A stretch of DNA of 64,000 nt from Desnuesiella massiliensis (GTDB lineage Bacteria; Bacillota; Clostridia; Clostridiales; Clostridiaceae). The position numbers and the translations under genes were made by a program. Within the stretch, counting starts at the first letter, position 1. Every line of letters starts with the position of its first letter. The notes beneath the pieces were generated by a model. That model did not search any database, had not been told where the DNA came from, and saw only the letters and a program-made list of their open reading frames with translations. The stretch is from the NCBI RefSeq assembly GCF_001403615.1, contig NZ_LN879456.1, forward strand, positions 1-64,000, given 5' to 3'. Positions 33,581 through 42,741 of this stretch are shown piece after piece.

Positions 33581-34099
33581 ATAAAAAATTTTAAGCCTTA
33601 TGTTTTCCCTACGATATGTTTGGTGTTTATAGACCAGATTGTCAAATTGGTAATTGCTCATTTTTTTATGATATATGATTTTGATATTATTGGTAATCTT
33701 ATAAGATTTAAACCAGTGCAAAATACTAATTTGTCTTATGGTGGTAATTTCATTGGTGTCCTCTCTAATATGTGGGTTATGATACTACTAAATGTACTAG
33801 TGATTTTTCTTTTTATATCAGGCTATTTATTGTATAAACAAAAAAGGAAATGCACTAGTATTTCTGTAAAAGCAATCATGATTTGTGGTATGACTGGATG
33901 CCTGTGTAGTTTGATTGATAAGGTGTTTTGGGGTGGAAGTTTAGATTTTATACAAATTCCTAACTTATTTACTTTTGACTTAAAAGACTGTTATTTATCA
34001 ATAGCTCAAATTATATTTATTGTCTTAGCAGTCCCTTACAATAAGGAAATATCAGTTAAAGAATATTTGCAATTCTGTTTCGATAAACTTAAACACTAA
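33581..34099 (+). CDS. Divergent signal peptidase II (LspA)-like membrane protein, apparent AUA or UUG start
   Basis: The product (172 residues if read from ATA 33581) has four hydrophobic segments. LspA landmarks are present in altered form: FIDQIVKLVI for the helix-1 DQxxK motif, NTNLSYGG for NxGxAFG, GCLCSLIDKVFWGGSLDFI for the first catalytic Asp region and FDLKDCYLSIA for the second. AGGGAGG stands 5 bases before ATA AAA AAT, where an ATG would be expected. The next in-frame candidate is TTG at 33620, which would cut helix 1. Catalytic competence is uncertain; it may be a second, specialised copy. Confidence 0.65.
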   Translation: MKNFKPYVFPTICLVFIDQIVKLVIAHFFMIYDFDIIGNLIRFKPVQNTNLSYGGNFIGVLSNMWVMILLNVLVIFLFISGYLLYKQKRKCTSISVKAIMICGMTGCLCSLIDKVFWGGSLDFIQIPNLFTFDLKDCYLSIAQIIFIVLAVPYNKEISVKEYLQFCFDKLKH

Positions 34100-34240
34100 A
34101 TTCCAATTTGTCGTTCAGTTGACCAGTATATAAAACTCAGAAAGATGGTAGAAGAGTTAAAAGCACCAGAGAAATGATTGACTAACAATAAAGTTAGTGC
34201 TTTACTTTATACTCATAAATTTTCTGTTCATAGGAAACTA

Positions 34241-34269
34241 TTTACAATCAATACAATATAATATATAAT
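34241..34269 (+). promoter_or_regulatory. Predicted promoter for the ABC exporter leader
   Basis: TTTACA (34241-34246), 17-base spacer, TATAAT (34264-34269). The transcript would carry a leader of about 330 bases before the ATPase gene. Confidence 0.6.
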
Positions 34270-34465
34270 AACTTTAAACTCTTTGCACTGCAAAAAGGTA
34301 ATTTATTTGTTGAAATAAAATTCAAGGAACAAGTCCTTGAGTAAGTTCTATTATCCAAATGGAAAATTTGAGGTTTCACTTAAATTACGTAATATCTACA
34401 GTACAAACTGAGCAGACTATGAACTTGTAAAAAGTTTCTGAGGTCGGGCCCTTCTGCATAGGGCA

Positions 34466-34543
34466 ACAGGTATGAAATTTAAACCTGTGGGACAGTAGCA
34501 TATGTTCCACAGGTATTTTTTATGCCTAAAATGGAACATATGC
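34466..34543 (+). promoter_or_regulatory. Attenuator with three mutually exclusive hairpins ahead of the ABC exporter
   Basis: H1 is ACAGGT/ACCTGT (34466-34471 with 34483-34488). H2 is ACCTGTGG/CCACAGGT (34483-34490 with 34507-34514) followed by ATTTTTTAT, a terminator. H3 is GCATATGTTCCA/TGGAACATATGC (34498-34509 with 34532-34543), a perfect 12-pair stem. H1 and H2 share one strand, and H2 and H3 share another, so only one of each pair can form. A short ORF covers the shared strand of H1 and H2. Confidence 0.8.
34472..34498 (+). CDS. Candidate 8-residue leader peptide MKFKPVGQ
   Basis: ATG at 34472, eight codons, TAG at 34496. An AGGG (34460-34463) lies 8 bases upstream, a weak but well-spaced ribosome binding site. 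The codons CCT GTG G form the 5' arm of the terminator hairpin, so a ribosome stalled on this ORF would block termination and leave the distal H3 stem free to form. Confidence 0.6.
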   Translation: MKFKPVGQ

Positions 34544-34604
34544 CATTAGATCTTTGCACTGCCATAGAGCTATCTTAATTATAAATAATTGGAGGTAACT
34601 TACT

Positions 34605-35353
34605 ATGACAAATCAAAAAAATATTAATGGAGAGGGAAGTTTAAACAACTCAAAAAGCTTTATTGAAATTAAAGGCTTATCTAAAATCTATCAATCTGGG
34701 GGCCAGTGCATAAAAGCAGTTGACAACGTAGACCTTAAAATATCTAAAGGAGAAATAGTTACTATACTGGGACCATCAGGTTCTGGAAAATCTACTCTTG
34801 TAAATATAATTGGTGGAATTGATAGTAGTGATGAAGGCAAAGTATATGTTGATGGTGAAGAAATTACTTCTTTAAAATCTAAGGATTTAACAAATTATAG
34901 ACGTAATAGCATTGGCTTTGTATTTCAGTTTTATAATCTTATTTCTAATTTAACCGTTTATGAGAATGTGGAGGTAGTAGCTGATATATGTAAAGATCCT
35001 TTATGTATTGATGAAATTCTTGAGAATCTAGGTATAGCAGATTTAGCTAAAAGGTATCCAGTTGAGTTATCAGGAGGACAACAACAACGGGTTGCTATAG
35101 CTAGGGCATTTGTAAAAAATCCAAAATTATTGTTATGTGATGAACCAACTGGGCATTAGATTACAAATCTTCCCTTGATATTCTAAAACTTATAAAAGAA
35201 ATAAATGAAAAGTATAGTACAACTATTTTAATAATAACTCATAATAGCTCTATCGCTGAAATGAGTCATAGAGTGGTAAAAATAAGTGATGGAAAAGTTA
35301 CTCATAATGATGTTAATAGCCAGCCAATTCCAGTAGAAAGGATTAAGTGGTAG
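34605..35353 (+). pseudogene. ABC exporter ATP-binding protein (MacB/LolD type), frameshifted
   Basis: The first frame encodes an ABC ATPase up to Walker B: LGPSGSGKSTLVNIIGG, the Q-loop VFQFYNLI, signature LSGGQQQRVAIARAF and LLLCDEPTG. A TAG stop at 35157-35159 then appears because one G seems to be missing in the GGGCATTAG stretch (35151-35159). With that base restored the frame reads ALDYKSSLDILKLIKE through the H-loop ILIITHNSS to a stop at 35351-35353. The permease starts 2 bases later. Unless this is a sequencing error, the protein lacks the D-loop and H-loop and should be inactive. Confidence 0.85.
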
Positions 35354-35355
35354 CT

Positions 35356-37596
35356 ATGAAAATGAGTATAAATAAAAGAATAAAAAGAATTTTTCTTCAG
35401 CATAAAGCTACTTATATAGGCATGCTTATATTAATTATATTATCCACATCAACTTTTTTAGGATTAAAGACAGCCAGCACAAGTATTAAGAAAAATGTTC
35501 AAGATAATAGAATAGACCAATCTTTAGAGGATGCTAACTTCTATTATTCTAAAAAATTATCACAGAAAGAAATAAAAGAATATGAAAAAAATTATAATTT
35601 AATATTAGAAGAAAATATCTATATGGAAACTGAATATAATAAAGCTACCTTGCGTATAAGACAAAAATCTGAGGAAATAAATAAACCAGTTTTATATGAG
35701 GGGGAAGAACTTAAGAATCCTAATGATATAATGGTGGATAGATATTTTTTTGAAGCTCAAAATTTAAGTTTTGGAGATAAGATGATTATAGATGAAACTG
35801 AATATACTGTCTGTGGAGTATTTGTTACACCAGATTATCTCAGTGTCAAAAAAAATGAAAGTGATTTTATGTGTGATGGAACAAAGTTCGGATTATGTAT
35901 GATAGATAAAACCACTTTTAATAATATAGATAAGAAAAATATAAAGACATACTATAGTGTTATTTTTAATGAAAATAATGAAGAGGAATTTAGAAAAGAA
36001 CTTGGCAAAAATGGAATTGTGTTAGAGTGGACAGATAAAGATACAAATTCTAGGATATCCACTTTTGATGGAGAGATTGAATCTCTTATTATGGCAAGTA
36101 AAATAGTGCCTTTATTTATTTTGGTTTTATCTAGTATCATTATGGCGGTAGTTAATGGTCGTATGCTTAAGAAGGAATATGTTTATATAGGAACACTTCT
36201 TTCCATGGGATATACCAAGTGGGAAATTGCTAAGCATTATATGAGACTACCTTTATATTTATCAGTAACAGGAACGGTTATTGGAGGAATAACAGGAATT
36301 GCAACTACTAGATTATTTTCAGCAATTTCATCAGTAGAATATAATATACCAAAACCTGTTTATCATTTTAATATTATGGACATTGCGTTTTTAATTATTG
36401 TTCCGACAATGTTAAATTATTTTGCTACACTTATTTCTTTAAGGGAAGGAATGAACCTAAATATAGTTTCGATTTTAAAAGCTAATGCAGGTAAAATGAA
36501 AAAAGGAAGATTAACTAAATTAATTCCTCATAAAAAGGGATCCTTTAAGCTAAGATTTAAGTTGAAAGAAATCACATCAAATTTATCTAGAAGCTTTTTA
36601 ATGTTTGTTGGAATGGTGGCAGCTTCATTATTTATGCTTGCAGGACTCTCATTTGATAATTCTTTAGAATTTTTATTTAATAGTAACTTTCATCAATTAT
36701 TTGGATATGAATATCAATATGTGCTAAAGGAACCCTTGTATGAAAATAGTACTGATGGAGAGCCATATATGATATCAAGTTTTCAATATAGGAAAAATGA
36801 AGAAATATTCAGCCTAAGTTTAAATGGTGTTACTAGAAACAGTAAGTATATTAAGCTTTATGATAAAGATAAAAATGCTATAGGTGAAGATAAAGTAGTT
36901 ATAACAAGTGCTGTAGCTAAAAGATTAAACTTGAAAAAGGGAGATATTATTAAAATAAGAAACAATTCAAACCTTAAATATTATGATATTACTATTGATG
37001 ATATATGTAATATACAATATAGCGATGATATATATTTGCCAATTGATAAACTAAATGAAATGTTAGATATCCCTAAAAACACTTATATTGGTTTATATAG
37101 CGATGAAGAGTTAAATATAAATTCTAATAAGGTAATGAATGTTTTAACTGCGAAGGATAGTAAGGCTGGGTTAGAAACTTCTATAGCAGCTTTTAAAGTT
37201 TTTCTTTATATAATGGCAGTAGTATCTGCTATTATAGGAGTAATTGTAGTGTATATAGTCACATCTATGTTGGTGGAGGAAAATAGAAAGAATATTTCAA
37301 TGCTAAAAGTAGTAGGATATCATAACAAAGAAATATCAAAGTTAATTTTGAATTTCACATCAGTATTAGTATGGCTTGGATTTTTAGTTGCAATACCATT
37401 AACAAATAGTATAATACAACAATTTTTTGACAGCTTAACTTCCAATATGTATTTTGACTTTGTGGCAAAGTTAGAAACTTTACAAATGATAATAGCTTTA
37501 GCGATTATTTTGCTAGTGAACTATGTAACCTTAGGAATATGTAAAAAGAAGGTTTTGAAGGTTAATATGGCAGAAAGTCTGAAAGCTAGAGACTAG
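35356..37596 (+). CDS. FtsX-like ABC transporter permease (duplicated FtsX domains)
   Basis: This 746-residue membrane protein has an N-terminal helix (about residues 20-40) and a large extracytoplasmic domain. Membrane clusters lie near residues 245-380, 415-440 and 620-745, matching two FtsX units. The C-terminal unit contains MLVEENRKNISMLKVVGYHN, a typical coupling loop. ATG 35356 is chosen over GTG 35347 because it follows the ATPase stop. Such permeases export or sense peptides and antibiotics. Its partner ATPase is frameshifted, so the pair may be non-functional or use another ATPase. Confidence 0.85.
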   Translation: MKMSINKRIKRIFLQHKATYIGMLILIILSTSTFLGLKTASTSIKKNVQDNRIDQSLEDANFYYSKKLSQKEIKEYEKNYNLILEENIYMETEYNKATLRIRQKSEEINKPVLYEGEELKNPNDIMVDRYFFEAQNLSFGDKMIIDETEYTVCGVFVTPDYLSVKKNESDFMCDGTKFGLCMIDKTTFNNIDKKNIKTYYSVIFNENNEEEFRKELGKNGIVLEWTDKDTNSRISTFDGEIESLIMASKIVPLFILVLSSIIMAVVNGRMLKKEYVYIGTLLSMGYTKWEIAKHYMRLPLYLSVTGTVIGGITGIATTRLFSAISSVEYNIPKPVYHFNIMDIAFLIIVPTMLNYFATLISLREGMNLNIVSILKANAGKMKKGRLTKLIPHKKGSFKLRFKLKEITSNLSRSFLMFVGMVAASLFMLAGLSFDNSLEFLFNSNFHQLFGYEYQYVLKEPLYENSTDGEPYMISSFQYRKNEEIFSLSLNGVTRNSKYIKLYDKDKNAIGEDKVVITSAVAKRLNLKKGDIIKIRNNSNLKYYDITIDDICNIQYSDDIYLPIDKLNEMLDIPKNTYIGLYSDEELNINSNKVMNVLTAKDSKAGLETSIAAFKVFLYIMAVVSAIIGVIVVYIVTSMLVEENRKNISMLKVVGYHNKEISKLILNFTSVLVWLGFLVAIPLTNSIIQQFFDSLTSNMYFDFVAKLETLQMIIALAIILLVNYVTLGICKKKVLKVNMAESLKARD

Positions 37597-37645
37597 TTGC
37601 AGTTGACAATATTTGGATGAAAGAGTGAAGAAGTGGTTGATTTTA

Positions 37646-37732
37646 AAGATTGTGCTTTATATTCACCATATGTATCCACAACCGCCTGTAGCTGGCTTAA
37701 TCAGATTCTTACAGGCGGTTGTGCTTTTTTTG
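37646..37732. repeat. Dispersed head-plus-hairpin repeat, copy G, between convergent genes
   Basis: A degenerate head (TTTTAAAGATTGTGCTTTAT) is followed by a stem from 37680 to 37720 (AACCGCCTGTA/TACAGGCGGTT outer part, TTAA loop region) and GTGCTTTTTTTG. It terminates the ABC exporter and faces the convergent PHP gene. Confidence 0.78.
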
Positions 37733-37809
37733 CGGGTGAATCAGTTCCACCATACACTTATAGGATATAATCGTTACGGTGAAGCTTACCATTAATAATG
37801 TAGGCTTTC

Positions 37810-38685
37810 TTATGTCACATTACTTGGAAGCCACGGCTTCAATATATCATAAGGTATTTTTGTATTGGTTATACTCTCTCCCATTTTTACATTAGGCTTC
37901 AGTGTTCCATGATAGTCACTTCCACCTGATGCATAAAGCCTGTGTTCATTGCAATAATTAAGCAGATACTTTGTTTTGTCCATTGAATGAAGTGAATGAT
38001 AGCATTCTATGCCATCAAGTGCATTTAACGACACTATTGAATTTAAAAAATCTTCATGATCATCTACGAAATATCCATAAAGGTGAGCAAGAAATGATTT
38101 GCCTCCTGCTTTTTTTATGAGAGCAGCAGCTTCCTGTACTGTGAGGTAATCTTTTGCTTGGTCAAGAAAAAATGGACTGTCTGGATTATTCACACAAGTC
38201 CTATAAAAGGCATTAAGACTTTCCCATATTTCTTTAGTAAAATATTTTTCATTTTCAGGATATTTTCTAAGATCAGCATGCAATATCTGTGTTGAAAAAT
38301 ATTTTCCTTTAATTGATAAATTATCACTATATTTAAGGTTGAGATTTCGGCATACATCCATCATTTTTTTCAGATAAGCATTTTCTCTTTCATAAAATTT
38401 ATCGTCTGAAACTATTCCTGTTGAACTTATTATATCAATATCTATACCATACCCTAATATTTCAATTGGTTTTCCGTTATGGACAGCAGAAAATTCACAG
38501 CCAGGAATAAGCTTACCCTTAAAGTGGTTAAGAATATTAGTATTCTTCAGCTTTTTATAAGCCCCAATGGAATCATGATCTGTAATAGATATGCATTTTA
38601 GTCCTAATTGCTGTGCCTTGATAAGAATATCTATGGGCTCATCAGAACCATCAGATGTAGTGGTATGTATATGTAGATCTATCAT
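37810..38685 (-). CDS. PHP-domain phosphoesterase
   Basis: This 291-residue protein has the four PHP motifs: DLHIHTTTSDGSD at the N-terminus, ITDHDSIGAY, PGCEFSAVH and the late GGSDYHG. These bind a trinuclear metal centre. Close families hydrolyse 3',5'-nucleoside bisphosphates or short RNA. The start at 38685 follows AAGGAG; the frame extends 10 codons upstream without support. It is a single gene convergent with the ABC exporter. Confidence 0.88.
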   Translation of the reverse strand: MIDLHIHTTTSDGSDEPIDILIKAQQLGLKCISITDHDSIGAYKKLKNTNILNHFKGKLIPGCEFSAVHNGKPIEILGYGIDIDIISSTGIVSDDKFYERENAYLKKMMDVCRNLNLKYSDNLSIKGKYFSTQILHADLRKYPENEKYFTKEIWESLNAFYRTCVNNPDSPFFLDQAKDYLTVQEAAALIKKAGGKSFLAHLYGYFVDDHEDFLNSIVSLNALDGIECYHSLHSMDKTKYLLNYCNEHRLYASGGSDYHGTLKPNVKMGESITNTKIPYDILKPWLPSNVT

Positions 38686-38875
38686 AGTTATATATCTCCT
38701 TATTTGTATTAGCAACTATATTTTATCTAATTTAATCTGTGAAGACAACCAGATGTAAAAAAAAGAGTTAAAGTTACATTAATACTCCCTTTGTCAGGTA
38801 TGGAAAATTAAACCTATAGCATTCAAGTTATTCTTCGATATATAAAGTATATTCAATAAATGAGAGGTAATTATT

Positions 38876-39541
38876 ATGGGTTCAATTAAAATTAATAAAA
38901 CAATGTCCTACCCAATAAATTCAGCTGTTAATGAACATAAAACTAAAGATAATAATATAGAAAAAAAATCTAATGATGAAGTTTATAAGGAGACAAATAA
39001 TTCAGTTATATCAGAGGATGCTGTAATAGGCTACGAATTTTTGAGTCGTATTGAAGCTTCATTTAGAGATGGTAATAAGGCCCATTTCATGGAAAAGTAT
39101 GCTTCAGAATACGAAAAAATTAAAGGTGAAATTGCTTCTGGTAAGTATGGAAAAGATACAAAAAAATATATGACATTACTGGATAATGCATTTAAAGACT
39201 CATTGGAGAATGCTGCTAATATTCTAGGAAAAACACTAGAAAAAACAGTAGAAAAAACAAATGTCAAAGATAATAGAATAAAGTTTTCGGGATCATATAC
39301 AATTAAGTATCAAAAGCAGCATGATACAGCTACATTAATTGCTTGGACACTTAGAGCAGAGAATAAAAGAATTTCACAGGAAATAGAGATGTATAGGAAG
39401 AAAAAAAATCATAGAAAGGTAAATTCCTTAACTCAATTAAGAAATACTTATAACCGTATAATAAACAATGTTTCTGATATAGCAACTAAGATAAAAAGTG
39501 ATATTGAAGGTAATTATAGCGAAGATAAAATTAAAGAATAA
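38876..39541 (+). CDS. Hypothetical protein, 221 residues
   Basis: No family is recognised. The protein is soluble, rich in Lys, Asn and Glu, with no signal peptide or membrane segment. Residues about 50-130 and 150-215 look helical (FLSRIEASFRDGNKAHFMEK; RAENKRISQEIEMYRKKKNH), and coiled-coil is likely in the second. GAGAGGTAATT precedes the ATG. It stands alone between the PHP gene and the MerR gene. A real gene is supported by codon bias and the ribosome binding site. Confidence 0.65.
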   Translation: MGSIKINKTMSYPINSAVNEHKTKDNNIEKKSNDEVYKETNNSVISEDAVIGYEFLSRIEASFRDGNKAHFMEKYASEYEKIKGEIASGKYGKDTKKYMTLLDNAFKDSLENAANILGKTLEKTVEKTNVKDNRIKFSGSYTIKYQKQHDTATLIAWTLRAENKRISQEIEMYRKKKNHRKVNSLTQLRNTYNRIINNVSDIATKIKSDIEGNYSEDKIKE

Positions 39542-39603
39542 TTTTACGCAAATCATATTCAATGCTTATTAGAATTACCTTTATAATTTTCAAAGAATGT
39601 TAG

Positions 39604-39705
39604 TAAATTCTGCTTGTAGCAGATAGAAAATGTTATCTACGGTGTTATGCCGTTTCTCAATAAGAGAGAAAATTTATATTTTCTACAGAAAAATAGCATT
39701 ACCCT
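39604..39705 (+). other. Intergenic hairpins ahead of the MerR promoter
   Basis: Small inverted repeats are packed here: TCTGCTTGTAGCAGA (perfect, 3-base loop), ACGG/CCGT around 39640-39655, and AGAAAATTTATATTTTCT. No T-run follows any of them. They may be a weak terminator cluster or leader structure of the preceding gene. Confidence 0.35.
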
Positions 39706-39706
39706 C

Positions 39707-39737
39707 TTGACTCTTCCTTTGGGGAATCCTTTATACT
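39707..39737 (+). promoter_or_regulatory. MerR-type promoter with 19-base spacer and dyad
   Basis: TTGACT (39707-39712) and TATACT (39732-39737) are separated by 19 bases, the overlong spacing that MerR activators correct by twisting DNA. The dyad TTCC/GGAA lies in the spacer. It directly precedes the merR-like gene, so autoregulation is likely. Confidence 0.8.
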
Positions 39738-39776
39738 AAGTTTATCCCTGATAATTTAGAAAAGAGGTCGAAACAA

Positions 39777-40757
39777 ATGAACAACCTAATCAAAATCAAA
39801 GATGTGTCAAGCAAATATGACATTACAGCCCGTACACTGCGTTATTATGAGGACATGGGATTGCTGTCCAGCACCCGAAGTGATGACTACACATATAGAA
39901 TGTACGACGAAAACGCTGTTAGGCGGCTTGAACAAATACTCATTTTACGCAAGCTGAATATCAGCATAAAAGACATTCAACGTGTTTTCAACACTTCCGG
40001 TTCCGATGTAGTTTTAGAAGTGCTGGGGAAAAAAGTACAGAGTATAGACGACGAGGTTGCGCTTTTGCATGAGTTGAAAGAAATCGTGCTTGATTTTATA
40101 CGCGAAATCGAACAAGTGAACTTTGCAGACAACTCCGACATAAAACTGCTGTATAACAAGGCTAAAGAGATTGAAACACAGTTGATAAGCGTTGACTATA
40201 TCGGCAAGCCCTCCAATGTAAACCGCTTGATTGAAATAACGGAAAAATTAGATAAAAAAATTCCTGATATAATGGTTGTCAGGATACCGGAATTCAAAGC
40301 GGTAACGTGCGGCAACCAACCGTGGGGGGAAATGTTCAAAGAAGGAGGATATATGTACCAATTGTGGCAGTATTGTCATTTGTATAAGAGTGTGATTTTC
40401 GATTGTTTTGATTTTTTGCTGTCTAAAAATGACAAAGCTGAATGGATATGTGCCGTTAAAGATGGTGTTACCAATGCGGATGTAAGCCCTTTTAAATTGT
40501 TCGATTTTCCGGGAGGCTTATACGCTATGGCAGTCAGTATTGACGAAGATAACGAGAGCATACAAAAAGTGGAAGATAAAGTTCGCCGATGGATTGAAAG
40601 CACAAATTTTGAGCTTGACAAAGGCCGCAATGTTATGTTCAATATGCCTTATTTATATGAAGATGGAAGAGATATTGCCTATAAAGACATAGAAAAGGGA
40701 CTTGGCTATAAACAAATGCAAAGATATTTTCCCATTAAGCTAAAAGAAGGAATATAA
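39777..40757 (+). CDS. MerR-family regulator with GyrI-like effector-binding domain
   Basis: This 326-residue protein has an N-terminal MerR winged helix (IKDVSSKYDITARTLRYYED, then MYDENAVRRLEQILILRKLN), a linking coiled coil (about 85-120) and a C-terminal AraC-type/GyrI-like domain (about 165-320; VVRIPEFKAVTCGNQPW, FDFPGGLYAMAVSI). Such proteins sense bulky hydrophobic drugs. Base composition is richer in G and C than most of the window. A decayed C-terminus of a related protein lies at 42433-42690, so the locus has undergone duplication. Confidence 0.88.
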   Translation: MNNLIKIKDVSSKYDITARTLRYYEDMGLLSSTRSDDYTYRMYDENAVRRLEQILILRKLNISIKDIQRVFNTSGSDVVLEVLGKKVQSIDDEVALLHELKEIVLDFIREIEQVNFADNSDIKLLYNKAKEIETQLISVDYIGKPSNVNRLIEITEKLDKKIPDIMVVRIPEFKAVTCGNQPWGEMFKEGGYMYQLWQYCHLYKSVIFDCFDFLLSKNDKAEWICAVKDGVTNADVSPFKLFDFPGGLYAMAVSIDEDNESIQKVEDKVRRWIESTNFELDKGRNVMFNMPYLYEDGRDIAYKDIEKGLGYKQMQRYFPIKLKEGI

Positions 40758-40853
40758 AAATACAAGAAATTTCCCATGTATTATTTAGGTAGTTGCGAAA
40801 TGCAAAGTATGACAGAACCCATAGGGAAATAAAAAATAAATGGAGGAATTATC

Positions 40854-41329
40854 ATAAACAAGTATGAAAACGCGATGAAGCTTATGGAAGAATACTGCGG
40901 AAACGGAAAGGACAACCTTATTGCTCTTGCAACTATTGCATTGTCCCCGAACGCCGTCGGTAATCCCAGCCCTGCTGTCCGTATGGTTGATGCTTATTAT
41001 GAAGACGGCGTGTTTTATGTTTCTACAGACGCCAATAAAAATAAAATGCTGGAAATTGGGAAAAACAACGAGATTTCCATCTGTGAGCTAGACTTGTTTG
41101 TTGCTCAAGGAACGGCTGAAAATCTCGGTTGGGTAAAGGACGAGAGGAACGCGGAAATAAGAGCGAAGATGAAAAAATCTTCACATGGTTCGATGCACAT
41201 GGCGGCGAAGATAACCCTGACTCAATCGTTCTGCGTATCACCCTTACGGAAGGAACGATAACTGATAACGACAAAAAATACGGTGAATGGCAGTATAAAG
41301 TTGACTTTGCGAAGAAAGAAGTGAAATAA
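40854..41329 (+). pseudogene. Pyridoxamine 5'-phosphate oxidase-family protein, frameshifted, start codon ATA
   Basis: Compared with the intact paralogue at 43432-43908, the expected ATG is ATA (40854) behind TGGAGGAATTATC; the next in-frame ATG is at 40875. The frame follows the family (NKYENAMKLMEEYCGNGKD, VRMVDAYYEDGVFYVSTDAN, GTAENLGWVKDERNAEIRAK) to an A-run near 41171. One base is missing there, and the rest (FTWFDAHGGEDNPDSIVLRI to the end) is in another frame ending at 41329. It is a decaying duplicate; identity to the intact copy is high throughout. Confidence 0.85.
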
Positions 41330-42415
41330 ATGCGAAAGACACTCAAAGATATGGCAAAACACTTAAAAAATGTTATTACGCCAGAAATACCTGAAATATA
41401 TGCAATTAATCCAATGTTTGAAAATATTTCAAACGAGGAGGATATTCGAAAAGGAGTTCTTGCGTTCAGAAACTTTTTGTATCAGCTTTGCGATGTTTTG
41501 ATTGTTGAAGGTGATTCGTATGACAATCATAAAAAGAATGCTCACTTATTTGATGACCGCGTTACTATTTCGGTATATTTTCCATTCCTGCACAATGTGA
41601 AATGCTTATTATTGAATATAGGTTTTCATGGTGTACTAACAGAAAGCGCTCAATCTCTTACCGTCGGAAACAATATATTCAACACGAAAATCCCCGTTTC
41701 AAAAAGCATTGAATGCTTGCGATTCTTGACTACTTGCGGCATATTGATTGACGGTATAGACTTGAACGACAAAAAACCGGATTTATCAAAAGCTGAAGGA
41801 ATAAAAATTTCGTATCCTGATAATCCTGCCATGTTGACGGGATTGAAGGTAATGGCAATAGCCGAGATAGAATTTTCTGCAAACGTTTACAAACTCGAGG
41901 TCAATAAATTCAATGCAATCAGCTATAGCCGCTTCTCCGATATTTTATTGCGATGTGATTACAGAGTATTGAAAAATGATGGAATCGAAGTGATTTCTGT
42001 TTTAAAAGATACTATAAAACCTTTGTCCGTCAATGTGCAAGATTTTATATTGCAGCTACATAAGCGTTATTTGGATAAAGGGCTTAAATGCAATGTGGAT
42101 GTAAAAGATTTATGGATAAAGATTAAATATTCTTATAAAAGTAAAGAGATATGGGGAATTAATGTATCACTTAATAATGGTTATCAAATAAACATCAAAG
42201 CGAAAAACACGCATAAATACGCTGATACCATCGAAAAATTCCCTTCATTTATACAAGAAATGATTGAAAAAGGTTATGGCTGTGGAATAAAAAGAGGGAT
42301 AAGCGATCATTGTAATGGAGGTTGCCAAGGGTTTCGTTTTTCACTGGATGACTCAATCATTGATATAAGAAATGCTATCGAAACTTGGCTTGACACGGAA
42401 TTGTCATTTGTATAG
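41330..42415 (+). CDS. Hypothetical protein, 361 residues
   Basis: No family is recognised with confidence. The start codon directly follows the PNPOx pseudogene's stop, with GAAGAAGTG as a poor ribosome binding site. No signal peptide or membrane segment is seen. The C-terminus ends with a cysteine-containing block (YGCGIKRGISDHCNGGCQGF then RFSLDDSIIDIRNAIETWLD) that could bind metal. Codon use fits the surrounding GC-richer island. Confidence 0.6.
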   Translation: MRKTLKDMAKHLKNVITPEIPEIYAINPMFENISNEEDIRKGVLAFRNFLYQLCDVLIVEGDSYDNHKKNAHLFDDRVTISVYFPFLHNVKCLLLNIGFHGVLTESAQSLTVGNNIFNTKIPVSKSIECLRFLTTCGILIDGIDLNDKKPDLSKAEGIKISYPDNPAMLTGLKVMAIAEIEFSANVYKLEVNKFNAISYSRFSDILLRCDYRVLKNDGIEVISVLKDTIKPLSVNVQDFILQLHKRYLDKGLKCNVDVKDLWIKIKYSYKSKEIWGINVSLNNGYQINIKAKNTHKYADTIEKFPSFIQEMIEKGYGCGIKRGISDHCNGGCQGFRFSLDDSIIDIRNAIETWLDTELSFV

Positions 42416-42432
42416 TATAAGCGTTAGTAAAA

Positions 42433-42690
42433 CGAACTTTTGACGGTGGGTTATATGCCGCACATGTGTTGAGGGCGTGGGACTTCCAGGACTGGCGTTT
42501 ATTAAAAGAATGGGTTGACGCAAGCGATAAATATGATAATGACTGGGATCCCCCACGTTGGACATCGCCAGAAACGGTTGCGGGGCAAGGTTTTGAAGAA
42601 ACGTTGAATTTTTATAATTTTATACAAAAAGGTAGTAAAATGGAAGGTTTACAGCTTGATTTATTGTTTCCGATTAAGGAGAAGGATTAA
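42433..42690 (+). pseudogene. C-terminal remnant of a MerR/GyrI-like regulator
   Basis: From 42433 the frame reads RTFDGGLYAAHVLRAWDFQD, then LLKEWVDASDKYDNDWDPPR and VAGQGFEETLNFYNF to LLFPIKEKD. This matches the effector-domain end of drug-sensing MerR regulators (compare FPGGLYAMAVS in the gene at 39777). No N-terminal DNA-binding part precedes it, and an ATG-initiated version would be an unlikely 74-residue protein. Confidence 0.75.
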
Positions 42691-42741
42691 TAATAACGAA
42701 GAGTAAGGCAGATTACCTATTACAAAGAAAGAAGTGGTTAA

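Noticed and set aside
18866..37732. CRISPR-like array
   Set aside because: The hairpin repeats are kilobases apart and irregular, not evenly spaced with unique spacers, and no cas genes are present.
42466..42690. Independent 74-residue gene
   Set aside because: The similarity to MerR effector domains continues upstream of the ATG, so it is a remnant rather than a gene.
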